Below are positions 1-8,225 of a stretch of 36,724 bases of DNA, piece after piece. Source of the stretch: Haplomitrium mnioides (taxonomy: Eukaryota > Marchantiophyta > Haplomitriopsida > Calobryales); contig JBNGIS010019667.1 in the NCBI GenBank assembly GCA_049999725.1, positions 1-36,724 on the forward strand. The letters are read 5' to 3'. A program made the translations under genes and the position numbers. A model generated the notes under the pieces. The model searched no databases. It was not told the origin of the DNA and was given only the letters and a program-made list of their open reading frames with translations. Numbering within the stretch: the first letter of the stretch is position 1; the number at the start of each line of letters is the position of its first letter.

Positions 1-1190
1 AATAAATCTGAAGAATTGGCTGTTGACTACTCCAAATTTAGCTGTATCTGAGATATTAGATTGAATATGAGGCATTCTGATTATCTGAATGCCTGCGTAC
101 TCTGGTAGGTTACGCTTATCAAAAATATTGACTTCTAAGCCTTCTAATGACCTCCCACTCATTGAAAACGTCATACCTGTACCAGATTGTTTTGCTTGTA
201 ACTGGGTTGCAGTGTCATAGGCTCACTGTACTCACGGAAAAATACACTTTACAGTCTAGGTTCCAACTTGATACAAAGTATCCCAGGAACCAAGACATCT
301 GTGTTGCAGCCAAAACTTGGAGATGCTTCGTTGAAGGTTGAATCCCAAAGCCTGCCAAGGTGTCAACCCTTCAATTACACTTGTGGTGCTGATAATCTTC
401 AGCTGTAGTCACTCCCACTGCCCAGAACTTGTCCTCCAGGCCAGCATATTTAATGCTTTCAGCCTTCTCAACAAATAGTTATACAGTTGTGGAGGGTAAA
501 ACTAACCGCAAAAACAAATAAATGGAAGCTGCAATAGTCTTAGAAAAACCTACACACATCACGACTCCGCAACACTCCACCTTGAAATATGTACACTTTG
601 AAACCTTGCCCTTCTTTGCAACTAGTACTGAATCCATACTGCTGCCTTCTTCTGCCTGGGCATCTTTGGTCATCAGGCTGAACTTGAGATTTCATTCGAT
701 TCTGCTACATATGTTAAGAACTTCTCCATGGTACTGCTATTGGAGTCAGGGGGCTTGCTTACAAGTCAAAAAACTCCTTTAGGTCAGCAAGACTCTTTGC
801 TCATAAGCCTTCTTGAGGCTATACCTCACTTCCAGTAGTTAGGACCTATTACTTGGGTGAATTTCATCTTTCCCAAATTGAGGCAGATCTAAGCACGATA
901 ACCTGCCTGAATCCAAATTTCCATTTCTTCCTCAGTGGCAGTAGTGCGACTAGGTTTAGGAATGCCATCATTCTGCTGCATGAAATTTTGCATTCAAGGA
1001 TTTTCATATGCCATGGGATTGTTTCCTTGTGACTTCTTTCATGTCATTTTCCTTGTCTGCCAATTCTGCTGCAGTGGGTGTCCTTTCAACATGCTCTTCC
1101 AGGCCTTTTTTACTCCCAGAATGTTTAGAAAAGAATAGGACCAATCTCTCCAATCTGTGGCATTCATCTTAACGACAAATTTTTCAGCGT
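1..1190 (-). pseudogene. Ty1/copia gag-pol relic with internal deletion
   Basis: Decayed copia polyprotein on the minus strand, read from about 1190 down to 1. The gag start shows a UBN2-type segment (NATDWRDWSYSFLNILG, near 1170-1110). A damaged zinc knuckle lies near 600-570 (KCTYFKVECC, where a CCHC knuckle is expected). About 200 bases later comes the distal end of integrase: KYAGLEDKFW near 450, then KHLQVFGCNTDVLVPG near 330-280, and a KCIF remnant of the KCIFxGY motif near 245. Protease and the catalytic integrase core, which should lie between the knuckle and this segment, are missing, so there is a deletion of at least several hundred bases. The reading frame changes repeatedly and stops are frequent. 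It lies in the open fourth intron of TRAPPC13. No LTRs were found here. Family assignment is confident; exact ends are not. Confidence 0.75.
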
Positions 1191-1439
1191 CCCATGTGTG
1201 GGCCCCAAACCTTCCAACCACAACACAGTCGCGTTGGCTGCACAAGGAAGACTTTCCTCTTTGTATGCACATGCAGGCAACTGCATGCACACGTTTGTTT
1301 GTGCGTTCTGGGGAAAAAAATTTAATTTCCCTGGGACCCTTACTGGTGCTGACATGTGTCATCCCCAGGAGCTTCCACCTGGTATTATCATTGGAGCTAC
1401 CTCTAAACTGGTGAAGAAGCAAAAATACTATACAAAGAG

Positions 1440-2033
1440 ATCAGCTAAGAAATTGACCCTAAGCACTATGGACAGCAAAAAGACATTTCCAACACCAAAG
1501 ATTGAGCCATGGGAAGGACTGTACACTGATCCTCCTCAGGATCTGTCCTCCCACTCTAGCAATGGTTCTCAACAGATGATGACAGGAAACGGTTCGGATG
1601 GGAGGCAGAGATGACTTACAGAGAAGCTCCAAGGACTCAACTCTTAAGAATCACCACAAGCTTTTGGACTTTTGTACCACCCATGACCTTCACATTTGCA
1701 ATGGGCAAACTCAGTGGCCAGGTCACAAAAACTCACATGAAGAGGTAGCACTGGCGTCTGCCAGTCAGTTGCGGAGTACATGCTGTCTAACTCCCACAGA
1801 TCTACCAATTCCTTCAGGCGTTCTTTGTTGGGGAACCTACACCAAAATCTGACCAGAGTCCACTACCATTCACCCTCACTCTGTACCCCAGACCTCCTAA
1901 AAAGGCCCGATCAAGTCAACCTATATCATCAACCACAAACCTCCAACTGAAAATCACTCCAAAGCATAAACTACTGCACTTCCCACACACTTACTTAACC
2001 TCACGACACTTGATGCTCCTTCCCTCACCTCTC
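1440..2033 (+). pseudogene. LINE (non-LTR retrotransposon) endonuclease remnant
   Basis: Plus-strand fragment of a LINE ORF2. Around 1625-1730 a peptide reads RSSKDSTLKNHHKLLDFC and then LHICNGQTQWPG. This matches the endonuclease segment where LINEs carry 'N..G..LLDFC...L.I.NG'. A frameshifted SVAEYML near 1760-1785 sits where the conserved S-V-x-D-Y-hydrophobic endonuclease end is expected. The remaining bases up to the poly(T) at 2034 give no clear motif. The reverse transcriptase is absent; the C-terminal end of a similar element appears again at 2640. I infer one LINE copy with an internal deletion and a later insertion. The clade cannot be set from this fragment. Confidence 0.55.
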
Positions 2034-2591
2034 TTTTTTTTTTTTTTTTTTTTTTGACAGGAAGTAAAAACTTTATTTCCACACATCAAATACAACAGCT
2101 GAGGCCGCAAAACTTCAAAGTCTAGACTAAAGCAAACCACTCCCTCAAAAGTAGCCAAGTCGGGACACAAAGGTGTCCGGCGACAGCTACAAGCCGATAA
2201 AATCTGTCACAGGTCCTGCTAAGGTAGATCACTAGCCCTAGGATGTCTATCCAAAATATTATCAACATCTATAACCAAAGGAAACTTCAGACACACTAGT
2301 CCCTCTAATTAATAGCCTGATACATCATCAAATCTCTAGTTCCATGGATAGCCTAGAGGGAATTACACTATGATGCAGTGAATCATCATCTGAAGACATT
2401 TCCTATAGAATGGGACCTTCCTCCAAAATTTCCCTCACTTCTGTCATCATCTCCACCGCTGGGAAAGAGGTTGATCTTGATTGGGATATGCCACTATTCA
2501 GCACTGAGAAAGAGGTTGGTCACATTATCTACAGCGCTCAGATCTAGGGTCCATCCTTGACACAAGCAATGTGGCTGAAGCATAGTGAAAA
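2034..2591 (-). mobile_element. poly(A)-tailed retroposed insertion (minus strand)
   Basis: A run of 22 T (2034-2055) is the minus-strand poly(A) tail. A polyadenylation signal AATAAAG (rc at 2071-2077) lies 15 bases before the tail on the minus strand, the usual distance for a real transcript 3' end. The 7-base word ACCTCTC occurs immediately left of the tail (2027-2033) and again at 2592-2598, which fits a target-site duplication from LINE-type priming. That would make a 558-bp insertion. No protein was recognised in it: it may be a 5'-truncated LINE 3' end, a SINE or a processed transcript. The duplication is short, so the right boundary is less certain than the left. Confidence 0.55.
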
Positions 2592-2639
2592 ACCTCTCAA
2601 ATGATTTCTCACCAGATTGGGCAATATCTGAAAAACAAC

Positions 2640-3190
2640 TCTCACATTTTAGCAGCTGAGTTCAGCATACGCCATCCAAAAATTGGTAAACGACCTGCAA
2701 GGTCTCCAAGAGACACCACAGACAAGACTCCCAGCCCTGGCCAAGGACGCATCTAAAAAAGCCGCAACAGGAGACCCAGCAAACTGGTACAACCAATGCC
2801 CGAAGTGGCTGGAGAGATGGGGCCTCAACATCAAAAATCTTCCAGCGGAATCCAGCAGTTGTTGGACCACCTGGCAAATCACTACCTCTGAGTTCTTTGG
2901 CAATCATACAACATAGCCTCTAGGACCATCAAGTATACCTCTCTGGTAAACCCAACTGAGGATAGGTGCCCATAGACTACGCTGTGAAACTGCCAAGTAG
3001 TTCAAGATCAATAACAAGGTCTCCCAGAAAAGCTGGTCTGCTTACAGTGTGATCTACAGGTTACAGAGGATGAACGCCATTTCATCTTCACATGCCCAAG
3101 ATACTACAAAATCTGAGGGAGATATCATGGAATAGACCCCGCACTATATAAGCATTTGTCACCTACCCTGATCACATTGGCTTGCCCTCT
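2640..3190 (+). pseudogene. LINE C-terminal domain remnant
   Basis: C-terminal end of a LINE ORF2 on the plus strand. Near 2955-2990 one frame reads RIGAHRLRCETAK, matching the 'R.GSHRLRIETGRW' block at the end of many LINE proteins. Near 3050-3105 another frame gives QVTEDERHFIFTCPRY, the conserved Cys-containing end motif ('VEDE.HFLF.CP.Y'), followed by RYHGIDPALYKHLSP. Frames shift between these pieces and a TGA sits just after the motif. With the endonuclease piece at 1440-2033 this outlines one degraded LINE whose reverse transcriptase is lost. Motif recognition is strong; joining the two pieces into one copy is inference. Confidence 0.6.
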
Positions 3191-4103
3191 TCCTGCAGGA
3201 GCTTCTCGTTTTATGTTCATGCCACACAACTCGACTCTCAGGGACACTTGTTAGTTGGCTTCCTTGGTAGTATTTGCATTTGTACATATTTAGTCAGGGG
3301 TGGGCTTCTCCCACTCTGCTTGTTTTTCCTCATATTGTTTGCAGATTTACATCATTTCTTCTTCTGCCCACAGCATAGTGCACATTGTACCTTAGTCCCT
3401 GCTGCCCTCGGGCTGGTTTGGGACTTTAACTCTATTCAATATTCAATTCATTTTAAAATTACTCTCTTTGTCTCTTGTTTGTCCCTAGAACATCAAGGAG
3501 TAGAGAAATTGAGACCCCCAAAGGAGGTCAGAATTCTGCTGCCCAAACTCTCCATTCCATTGATCCTTAATGCCAAAAAGTAGAGTTAATGATATTGCAT
3601 TGTCACAACAATGGAAAATCATGATTTGGAAAGTGAAATAGAGAAATTTTAGAGCTAGAAACCCTTGAACTAGACCATGAGCTACACATTTTCTCATTAA
3701 AGCTGGAGAACCCTATGCACATATTATGATTGTTCACTGAAGTAACGTGCCTCCTTTTTTCCTTTAGAGATTTATGGGCATAAAGGTTGGGGAGACACCA
3801 AAGATGTCTGATATTTTATTTTCTAATTGAAGGAGAAGAATTTCGGAAACACTGTACAGTAATCCTTTAGCAAAAGTATCAAGTTTTTGAAAGCATGGTG
3901 AATTTCTTCTTGGAAAGTACCCACAAATTGTTTGGCATAAATGTTGCCTGACAACAAAAATTCAACACAAGGATCACCACATAGGAGGTCAAGGAATAAA
4001 TCTTGAGGCAAAGACACTTTCTCATGAGGCAAAATATGGCCAGATCCTTTATGTACACATCTTAAACAAAGAATTTTTCCAGCTTGTTAAATAACCAACT
4101 TAC
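3191..4103. other. TRAPPC13 intron 4, no recognisable gene
   Basis: No conserved protein motif, RNA gene or clear repeat was seen. A 133-codon plus-strand open frame at 3182-3583 is hydrophobic and low in information, and probably part of the LINE 3' tail or chance. The next TRAPPC13 exon was looked for on the minus strand here and not found, so intron 4 continues leftward. Confidence 0.5.
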
Positions 4104-4234
4104 GTGTGAGGCCCAAGCTCCTTGATGTCATGCTCAATTATGAAATCATATCGACCCCCTCCACGCATATAATCCAATGGCGCCTTTGTTGTGTCAGCCA
4201 GTACAATCTTTTGCCGCTCTGTCTGGAGCTCTGC
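4104..4234 (-). other. TRAPPC13: TRAPPC13 exon 4
   Basis: Starts after the acceptor TTTCGCAG with GCA GAG CTC, encodes AELQTERQKIVLADTTK, then GGGRYDFIIEHDIKELGPH, and ends CAC AC before the strong donor GTAAGT (4103-4098). The next exon should begin by completing a threonine codon and continue toward a LVCxAxY segment. No such exon lies in 1-4103. Confidence 0.94.
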
Positions 4235-6699
4235 CTGCGAAAAATATTTGGTAGTCAGTATATAACTTTTGAAAATGAAGAGTGCCTTTCCTGGTTTAAT
4301 TGAATATGGTTGCGCAACAAATATGGTAAAAGGAATGCAATCACAGAGGCAAAGGCAAGCAACGGAGTAGTTTATGTTCAGTGGCACTTAACTGGTCTAA
4401 GGATATGATAGAGAGCTGCTACAGGAGACTAGCACCAGCTTTTTGACGGGCTGTTCCTGGTTTGAACAAGATTTTGAGGCAAGCACAGTAAACGCTTTGT
4501 GCTAAATTAATAGCAAGATTTTGACGTGAGGCAGTGCAGTGAAACAGTTGCATGCTGCAAGTGAAAGTCATGCACTGTAGTGCTCTGCAACAAGTTTCTG
4601 CCTTTTTGAACGAGCTTGAGGCATGCACAGTGCAGCAGAATGCTTCGCGCTGAGGTCAGGGGGTTTTTTTTACAAAGTTTCGCTGAGGTCGGGGGAGTGT
4701 TACTGAGTCTGTTGGTGGCATCTGCAGGTCATCCCGCTGCATAGCTGTTTGTTTGGTCGGAAGCAGTCTCTTGTGATTTTTCCTTGGACACAGCAGGTGC
4801 AGATTGGTCTGAAACTTTCTGACTGGCATCACATTGTATAGGCTGCACTCTATGTTGCAACAGTTGTGATGTGTGCTCAATGCAGTCCTTCACAAGAGAC
4901 ACAGTTGCCTGGCCAGCTGTAAATTGCTACTATTTAGAGCAAGTTTAGAGCAGAAATTGCTGAACAACAGTGTTGTGATGGGGCCAACCCCTTTGGCAGT
5001 CCAAAACATTAAGCTGCAGAGGCAGGGAAGGGGGCTTTATGCAAGAAGTACAATATGAAGGTATCCCCCTCAGGTTTCTTAACTGTTGCAGTTTGGAGCA
5101 CCTTATTGACAGTTGCCATACGGGGAATGCTAAAAGTTTGATGCAGAAGAAACAGCTGAATGAGACAGCAATCATGGAGCAGTGGAAGGCATTCTTACTG
5201 CTAATGGCAACAAAAAGGCACAAGGAAAGGACTCAGGTTACGCAAGAGGAACAAAACAAGCTCTCAGGTTTTGCAAGTTGCTCGAAACCAAGAGGATGAC
5301 AAGCTCTCTCCCACTGAGAGTTGCAGGAGGTGCAGGCCACACAAGAGAAGCACCAGCATGCAGAGGTTGGGAATCAGCTTGAGAACACAACAGCTGTGCA
5401 CTCAGGCCCCTTGAGCTCAACCCACTTATCCCAGTCACCAAAGCTGTTACCACTCCTTCCATGGTGAAATGATACTATACATGACAAAGCTCTAAGCTTT
5501 TAAGAACATGTGTCAGATTGGCCGTTGGCAAGAAATCTTCACATACTAGTAAAAGCAGGCTTGAGATTTCCAAAGCAACCAAAAATAAAACTGCTCATGA
5601 TTTCCAAAGCTCCCAAATTTTGTAGAGTATTTTATTTCCTGTACTACAAGAACAACATAACACAGAGCTCAAACAATAATTTAAACTTCTCATATTTCAT
5701 TTGGTGCCAAAATTACCTTCACACCCACATCTCTAACATCATGATTGGTATGGTTTCCCACACTGATGTAACTGCAAAATGTTTCTCCAAGATAAATGGA
5801 CCTGTGCGGATGATTGTCAGCAGTTTGAAGATTTGACCAGATCTCAACTTTGACAATGATTATTTGGATTCCAATTGTTGTCATATCACATGAAAAATGT
5901 CCTTTTCTTGATCTGTTCTTTCTTTCCTTAGCAGGCAAATAAGGTTCATAAGACCTAGCATTACAACCAAGCCATCGAATTACAAGGTTGACTAACGGTC
6001 AGAGTCAAATCATGTCCTCCAGAGCCAATAATCAATCCAATATTCTCCTAATGTACCTATCCAACGTTTTAGTGTCATAGGCAACAGCTACACATCAATA
6101 TCATCCCTTCAGCGATACACTGAAAGCAGAAGAGGGAGAGCTTTGGCGTAATGCCCTTCCTAATTTCCCCAAAACCAGCACCTTATGAAGTAGGTTAGGA
6201 CGGAAACCTCATGAAGTTATACCAAGCTGTAAAACACGCATAGAACCTTCAGTATTCCAGTTTTTTAGATGCACAAAGAATTCACCTGCAGGACTCCAAG
6301 ATCTCACCCAAATGTTTGTGGAAGTACAAGAATGCCTGAAAGACCCAATGCATCGATAGGATCCTCCAGTTCGCTTCGTTTCCAGTGTGAACGTTCATCT
6401 CTGTTCTCTACGTGACCATGTGCCTCAACAAGCTTTTGACCATCATCCTCCCCGCAGCATAAGTCCACTACACTCATCAGCAAACAGAATTTAGGAACTT
6501 ACTGAAATCCCTTACCGATTGAAGACGATACGCATACCGCCAATTCAACCACCACATCCCCAGAATTTCACAACGCAACTAATGAAAGACAGATCTACAC
6601 ACCTTGATCGCAACGAAGCCCCAATTCCACCTGCAATGCAGGCCGACACAACCGCATGACTCTGAAGGCCAGAGAATGACTTCCCTGTGCCGAACTCAT
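4104..6699 (-). CDS. TRAPPC13: TRAPPC13 (TRAPP complex subunit 13), 5' four exons, partial
   Basis: Host gene for subunit 13 (DUF974 family) of the transport protein particle complex, a Rab-GTPase exchange factor and tether acting at the Golgi and on autophagy-linked vesicles. Four exons on the minus strand join without any stop: 6699-6603 (97 nt), 6467-6308 (160 nt), 5801-5717 (85 nt) and 4234-4104 (131 nt), giving 157 codons plus two bases. The start ATG at 6699 opens MSSAQGSHSLAFRVMRLCRP, the family N-terminus. Later landmarks are LGLSGILVLPQTFG, then IYLGETFCSYISV, then AELQTERQKIVL and GGGRYDFIIEHDIKELGPH. All junctions are GT-AG and the phases (1, 2, 0) fit. Introns are 135, 506 and 1482 bp. 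The fourth donor (GTAAGT at 4103-4098) leads into an intron running past the window start, so more than half of the protein is outside. Codons look constrained, unlike the surrounding elements, so the gene is probably functional. Confidence 0.93.
4235..5716 (-). other. TRAPPC13 intron 3
   Basis: A 1482-bp GT-AG intron. It holds several open frames on both strands (around 4400-5460), but none carries a recognisable motif. The middle part (4430-5450) is less AT-rich than the flanks and rich in CAG/CTG-type words such as GCATGCACAGTGCAG, so it may be an old unrecognised repeat. Nothing more can be supported. Confidence 0.6.
5717..5801 (-). other. TRAPPC13: TRAPPC13 exon 3
   Basis: Starts after the acceptor CGCACAG (5808-5802) with G TCC ATT, completing the glycine codon split with exon 2. 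It encodes SIYLGETFCSYISV then GNHTNHDVRDVGVK and ends exactly on a codon before the donor GTAATT at 5716. IYLGETFCSYI is a hallmark of the family. Confidence 0.93.
6308..6467 (-). other. TRAPPC13: TRAPPC13 exon 2
   Basis: Begins after the acceptor GTGTAG (6473-6468) and encodes VDLCCGEDDG, a variable charged stretch, then DPIDALGLSGILVLPQTFG, the family's conserved approach to the immunoglobulin-like domain. It ends TTTGG before the donor GTGAGA at 6307. The charged middle is the least conserved part of the family, so internal details are less certain than the two ends. Confidence 0.88.
6603..6699 (-). other. TRAPPC13: TRAPPC13 exon 1 (coding part)
   Basis: Encodes residues 1-32, MSSAQGSHSL through LGLRCDQ, plus one base. 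The donor is G|GTGTGT at 6602. The following exon begins TG GAC, so the split codon becomes GTG. The start is chosen because the family N-terminal motif SLAFRVMRLCRP follows ten residues later. Confidence 0.92.
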
Positions 6700-7020
6700 A
6701 GTATCGGTTCTCTAACTATCCGTTTCACCTATTACAGCACGGCATCCTTCTCCTCTACCCTGCACTGTCCTCGTTACTCCATCTGCTCTTCATGAATCCA
6801 GTTCGTTGAAGATTTGAGCTCGATTTCCCTTACCAGTCTGACTATTAGTACGCCAATGCGTTCTCTTCATGAAAACATTTGCTTCATCCAAAAGCAATAC
6901 ACGATATTTCAACTCTTTACAGACAAGTTGAGTCTCACTTTCCCGCAATAGCAAAAACGGGGAGCAGCACTTGTCCTTGCCCTTCTCGTCTGCATTCTTA
7001 CAATTGATTGCCTGCAATTT
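6700..7020 (-). promoter_or_regulatory. TRAPPC13 5' leader and proximal promoter region
   Basis: The 321 bases upstream of the TRAPPC13 start codon. This stretch is less AT-rich than the sequence beyond 7030, as often seen at plant 5' ends. I see no convincing TATA box at a fixed distance. Base composition changes abruptly near 7020-7060, where the AT-rich inverted-repeat element begins, so little conserved promoter probably lies further out. A 75-codon minus-strand frame inside it (7017-6790) shows no known motif. Confidence 0.4.
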
Positions 7021-7068
7021 ATGTGACTTTCAGAATTGCCAATAAGGATCTTTAATAATTAAGGTTGA

Positions 7069-7427
7069 GGCTAGTTATCCCTCACCAACTAATAAAGTTA
7101 TCCCTTATTTTATTTTATGCTAATTATGGCTAAAGTTATATTATCCTAAACCCTAATTGTCCCTCATTCACCAACTAAGTTATACTTAGGTTAATGCTAA
7201 TTATCCCTCACCGGCCAACTAAGAAACAACGAACAAACAAGGTCCGGTCTCTTATATAGCTCCATCTTTCTAGTTACCAACCATGTTTATGCACTTAATC
7301 AACACATAAGCTTCCAATATTGATAGCTTAGCGTCCAATCAGATCCCTATGACCAATCATAGACCTCACTTCTTAATAATTTTTGTAGGTTGAGAAATAA
7401 TTAACATATAATGAGGGATAACTAGCC
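7069..7427. mobile_element. MITE-like element with 16-bp perfect terminal inverted repeats
   Basis: GGCTAGTTATCCCTCA at 7069-7084 is repeated perfectly as its reverse complement at 7412-7427, enclosing 359 bp with no coding capacity. Outside the core, AATAATTAA-type sequence continues the symmetry imperfectly (left 7054-7068, right 7428-7447), so the true ends may be slightly wider. Diverged direct copies of the terminal word occur inside: CTAATTGTCCCTCA near 7156 and CTAATTATCCCTCACC near 7197, each followed by a CAACTAA word. Size, AT-richness and terminal symmetry suit a miniature inverted-repeat element. No target duplication could be fixed. Confidence 0.6.
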
Positions 7428-7525
7428 GCTCTTATGATTAATTATGAACTTGAAAATATGGAATCATTACATAGTTCTTCCTTTCGTTGATTATTTAAAC
7501 AATCAAAATTTTACAAGCGTTTTTG

Positions 7526-8012
7526 TTTATTATTTGAACTGTCACTCATTTATTATTTAAATAATCAAAATTACGATCAGAATTTTACGAGCAACACTTA
7601 TTCTTCTTTCATTGTGAACAATCTTGCTCGACCTTCATTCTTCCTTCGTCCTGAATAGCAACCTTGTTCAACCTTTGTTCTTCTTTCATTGTGAATAACC
7701 TTGTTCAACTTTCATTCTTCATTGGTTATTCAATTTTACGACCTTCATTCTTCATGTAAGAAGAGCAAATTATGGAGATGTAGAATGACTTCATGAAGCA
7801 AACTGACTTTGATGTAGTCTAACTCACAGTATTTAGATTTCATTAATTTACTCTGTGTATAACTTGTTCATATTTTTGTTCTTGCTATATGCAGATTTAC
7901 ACAGACTCTGCTGAAGTTAAAGTTCCAACAGTACATGATTATCTAGCAACAATTCTTGAGGTCTACTCCTCGCATCTCAATTCAATTCAATCTGATCTCA
8001 CTAAAATTTAAA
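7526..8012 (+). repeat. MULE left inverted arm
   Basis: The reverse complement of 10410-10811 aligns here from TTTATTATTTGAAC at the outer side to CTCACTAAAATTTAAA at the inner side. Strongly matching stretches include GATCAGAATTTT-CGAGC, TTGTTCATATTTTTGTTCTTGC and AGATTTACACAGACTCT. The left arm is longer than the right because its CCTTCATTCTTC repeat is expanded. Confidence 0.75.
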
Positions 8013-8225
8013 AGCATTGCCACCTTCATTCTTCCTTTGTAGTGAACAACCTTGTTCGACCTTCATTCTTCATTCGTCGTGTAATTTTGCAACCTTCATT
8101 CTCCCTTTATCATGAATAGCCTTGCTCAACTTTCATTCTTCATTCATCATGCAATTTTACGACCTTTATTCTTCCTTTGTCATGAATATCCTTGCTCGAC
8201 CTTCCTTCATCATGAATAGCCTCTC
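7590..8225 (+). repeat. diverged CCTTCATTCTTC / CCTTGTTCGACC minisatellite in MULE arm
   Basis: The words ACCTTCATTCTTCCTTCGTC, GTGAACAACCTTGTTCGACC and GCAATTTTACGACC recur in order at roughly 7590-7745 and again at 8020-8225, giving about six diverged units of 60-80 bases. The right arm carries about one set (10660-10740, inverted). The second cluster lies inside the arm boundary, next to the transposase start, so the array has expanded on one side only. Confidence 0.65.

Noticed and set aside
3182-3583. 133-codon open frame with hydrophobic N-terminal half
   Set aside because: No family motif, lies directly after the LINE end, low-complexity hydrophobic content; most likely LINE tail or chance.
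5510-5836. 108-codon plus-strand frame
   Set aside because: It overlaps TRAPPC13 exon 3 in antisense; the exon on the minus strand explains the conservation.
6790-7017. 75-codon minus-strand frame upstream of TRAPPC13
   Set aside because: No motif and no splice link to exon 1; treated as 5' leader or promoter.
7590-8225. Regularly spaced repeats considered as a CRISPR-like array
   Set aside because: Units are diverged and contiguous without unique spacers, lie in a transposon arm, and the DNA is plant nuclear.
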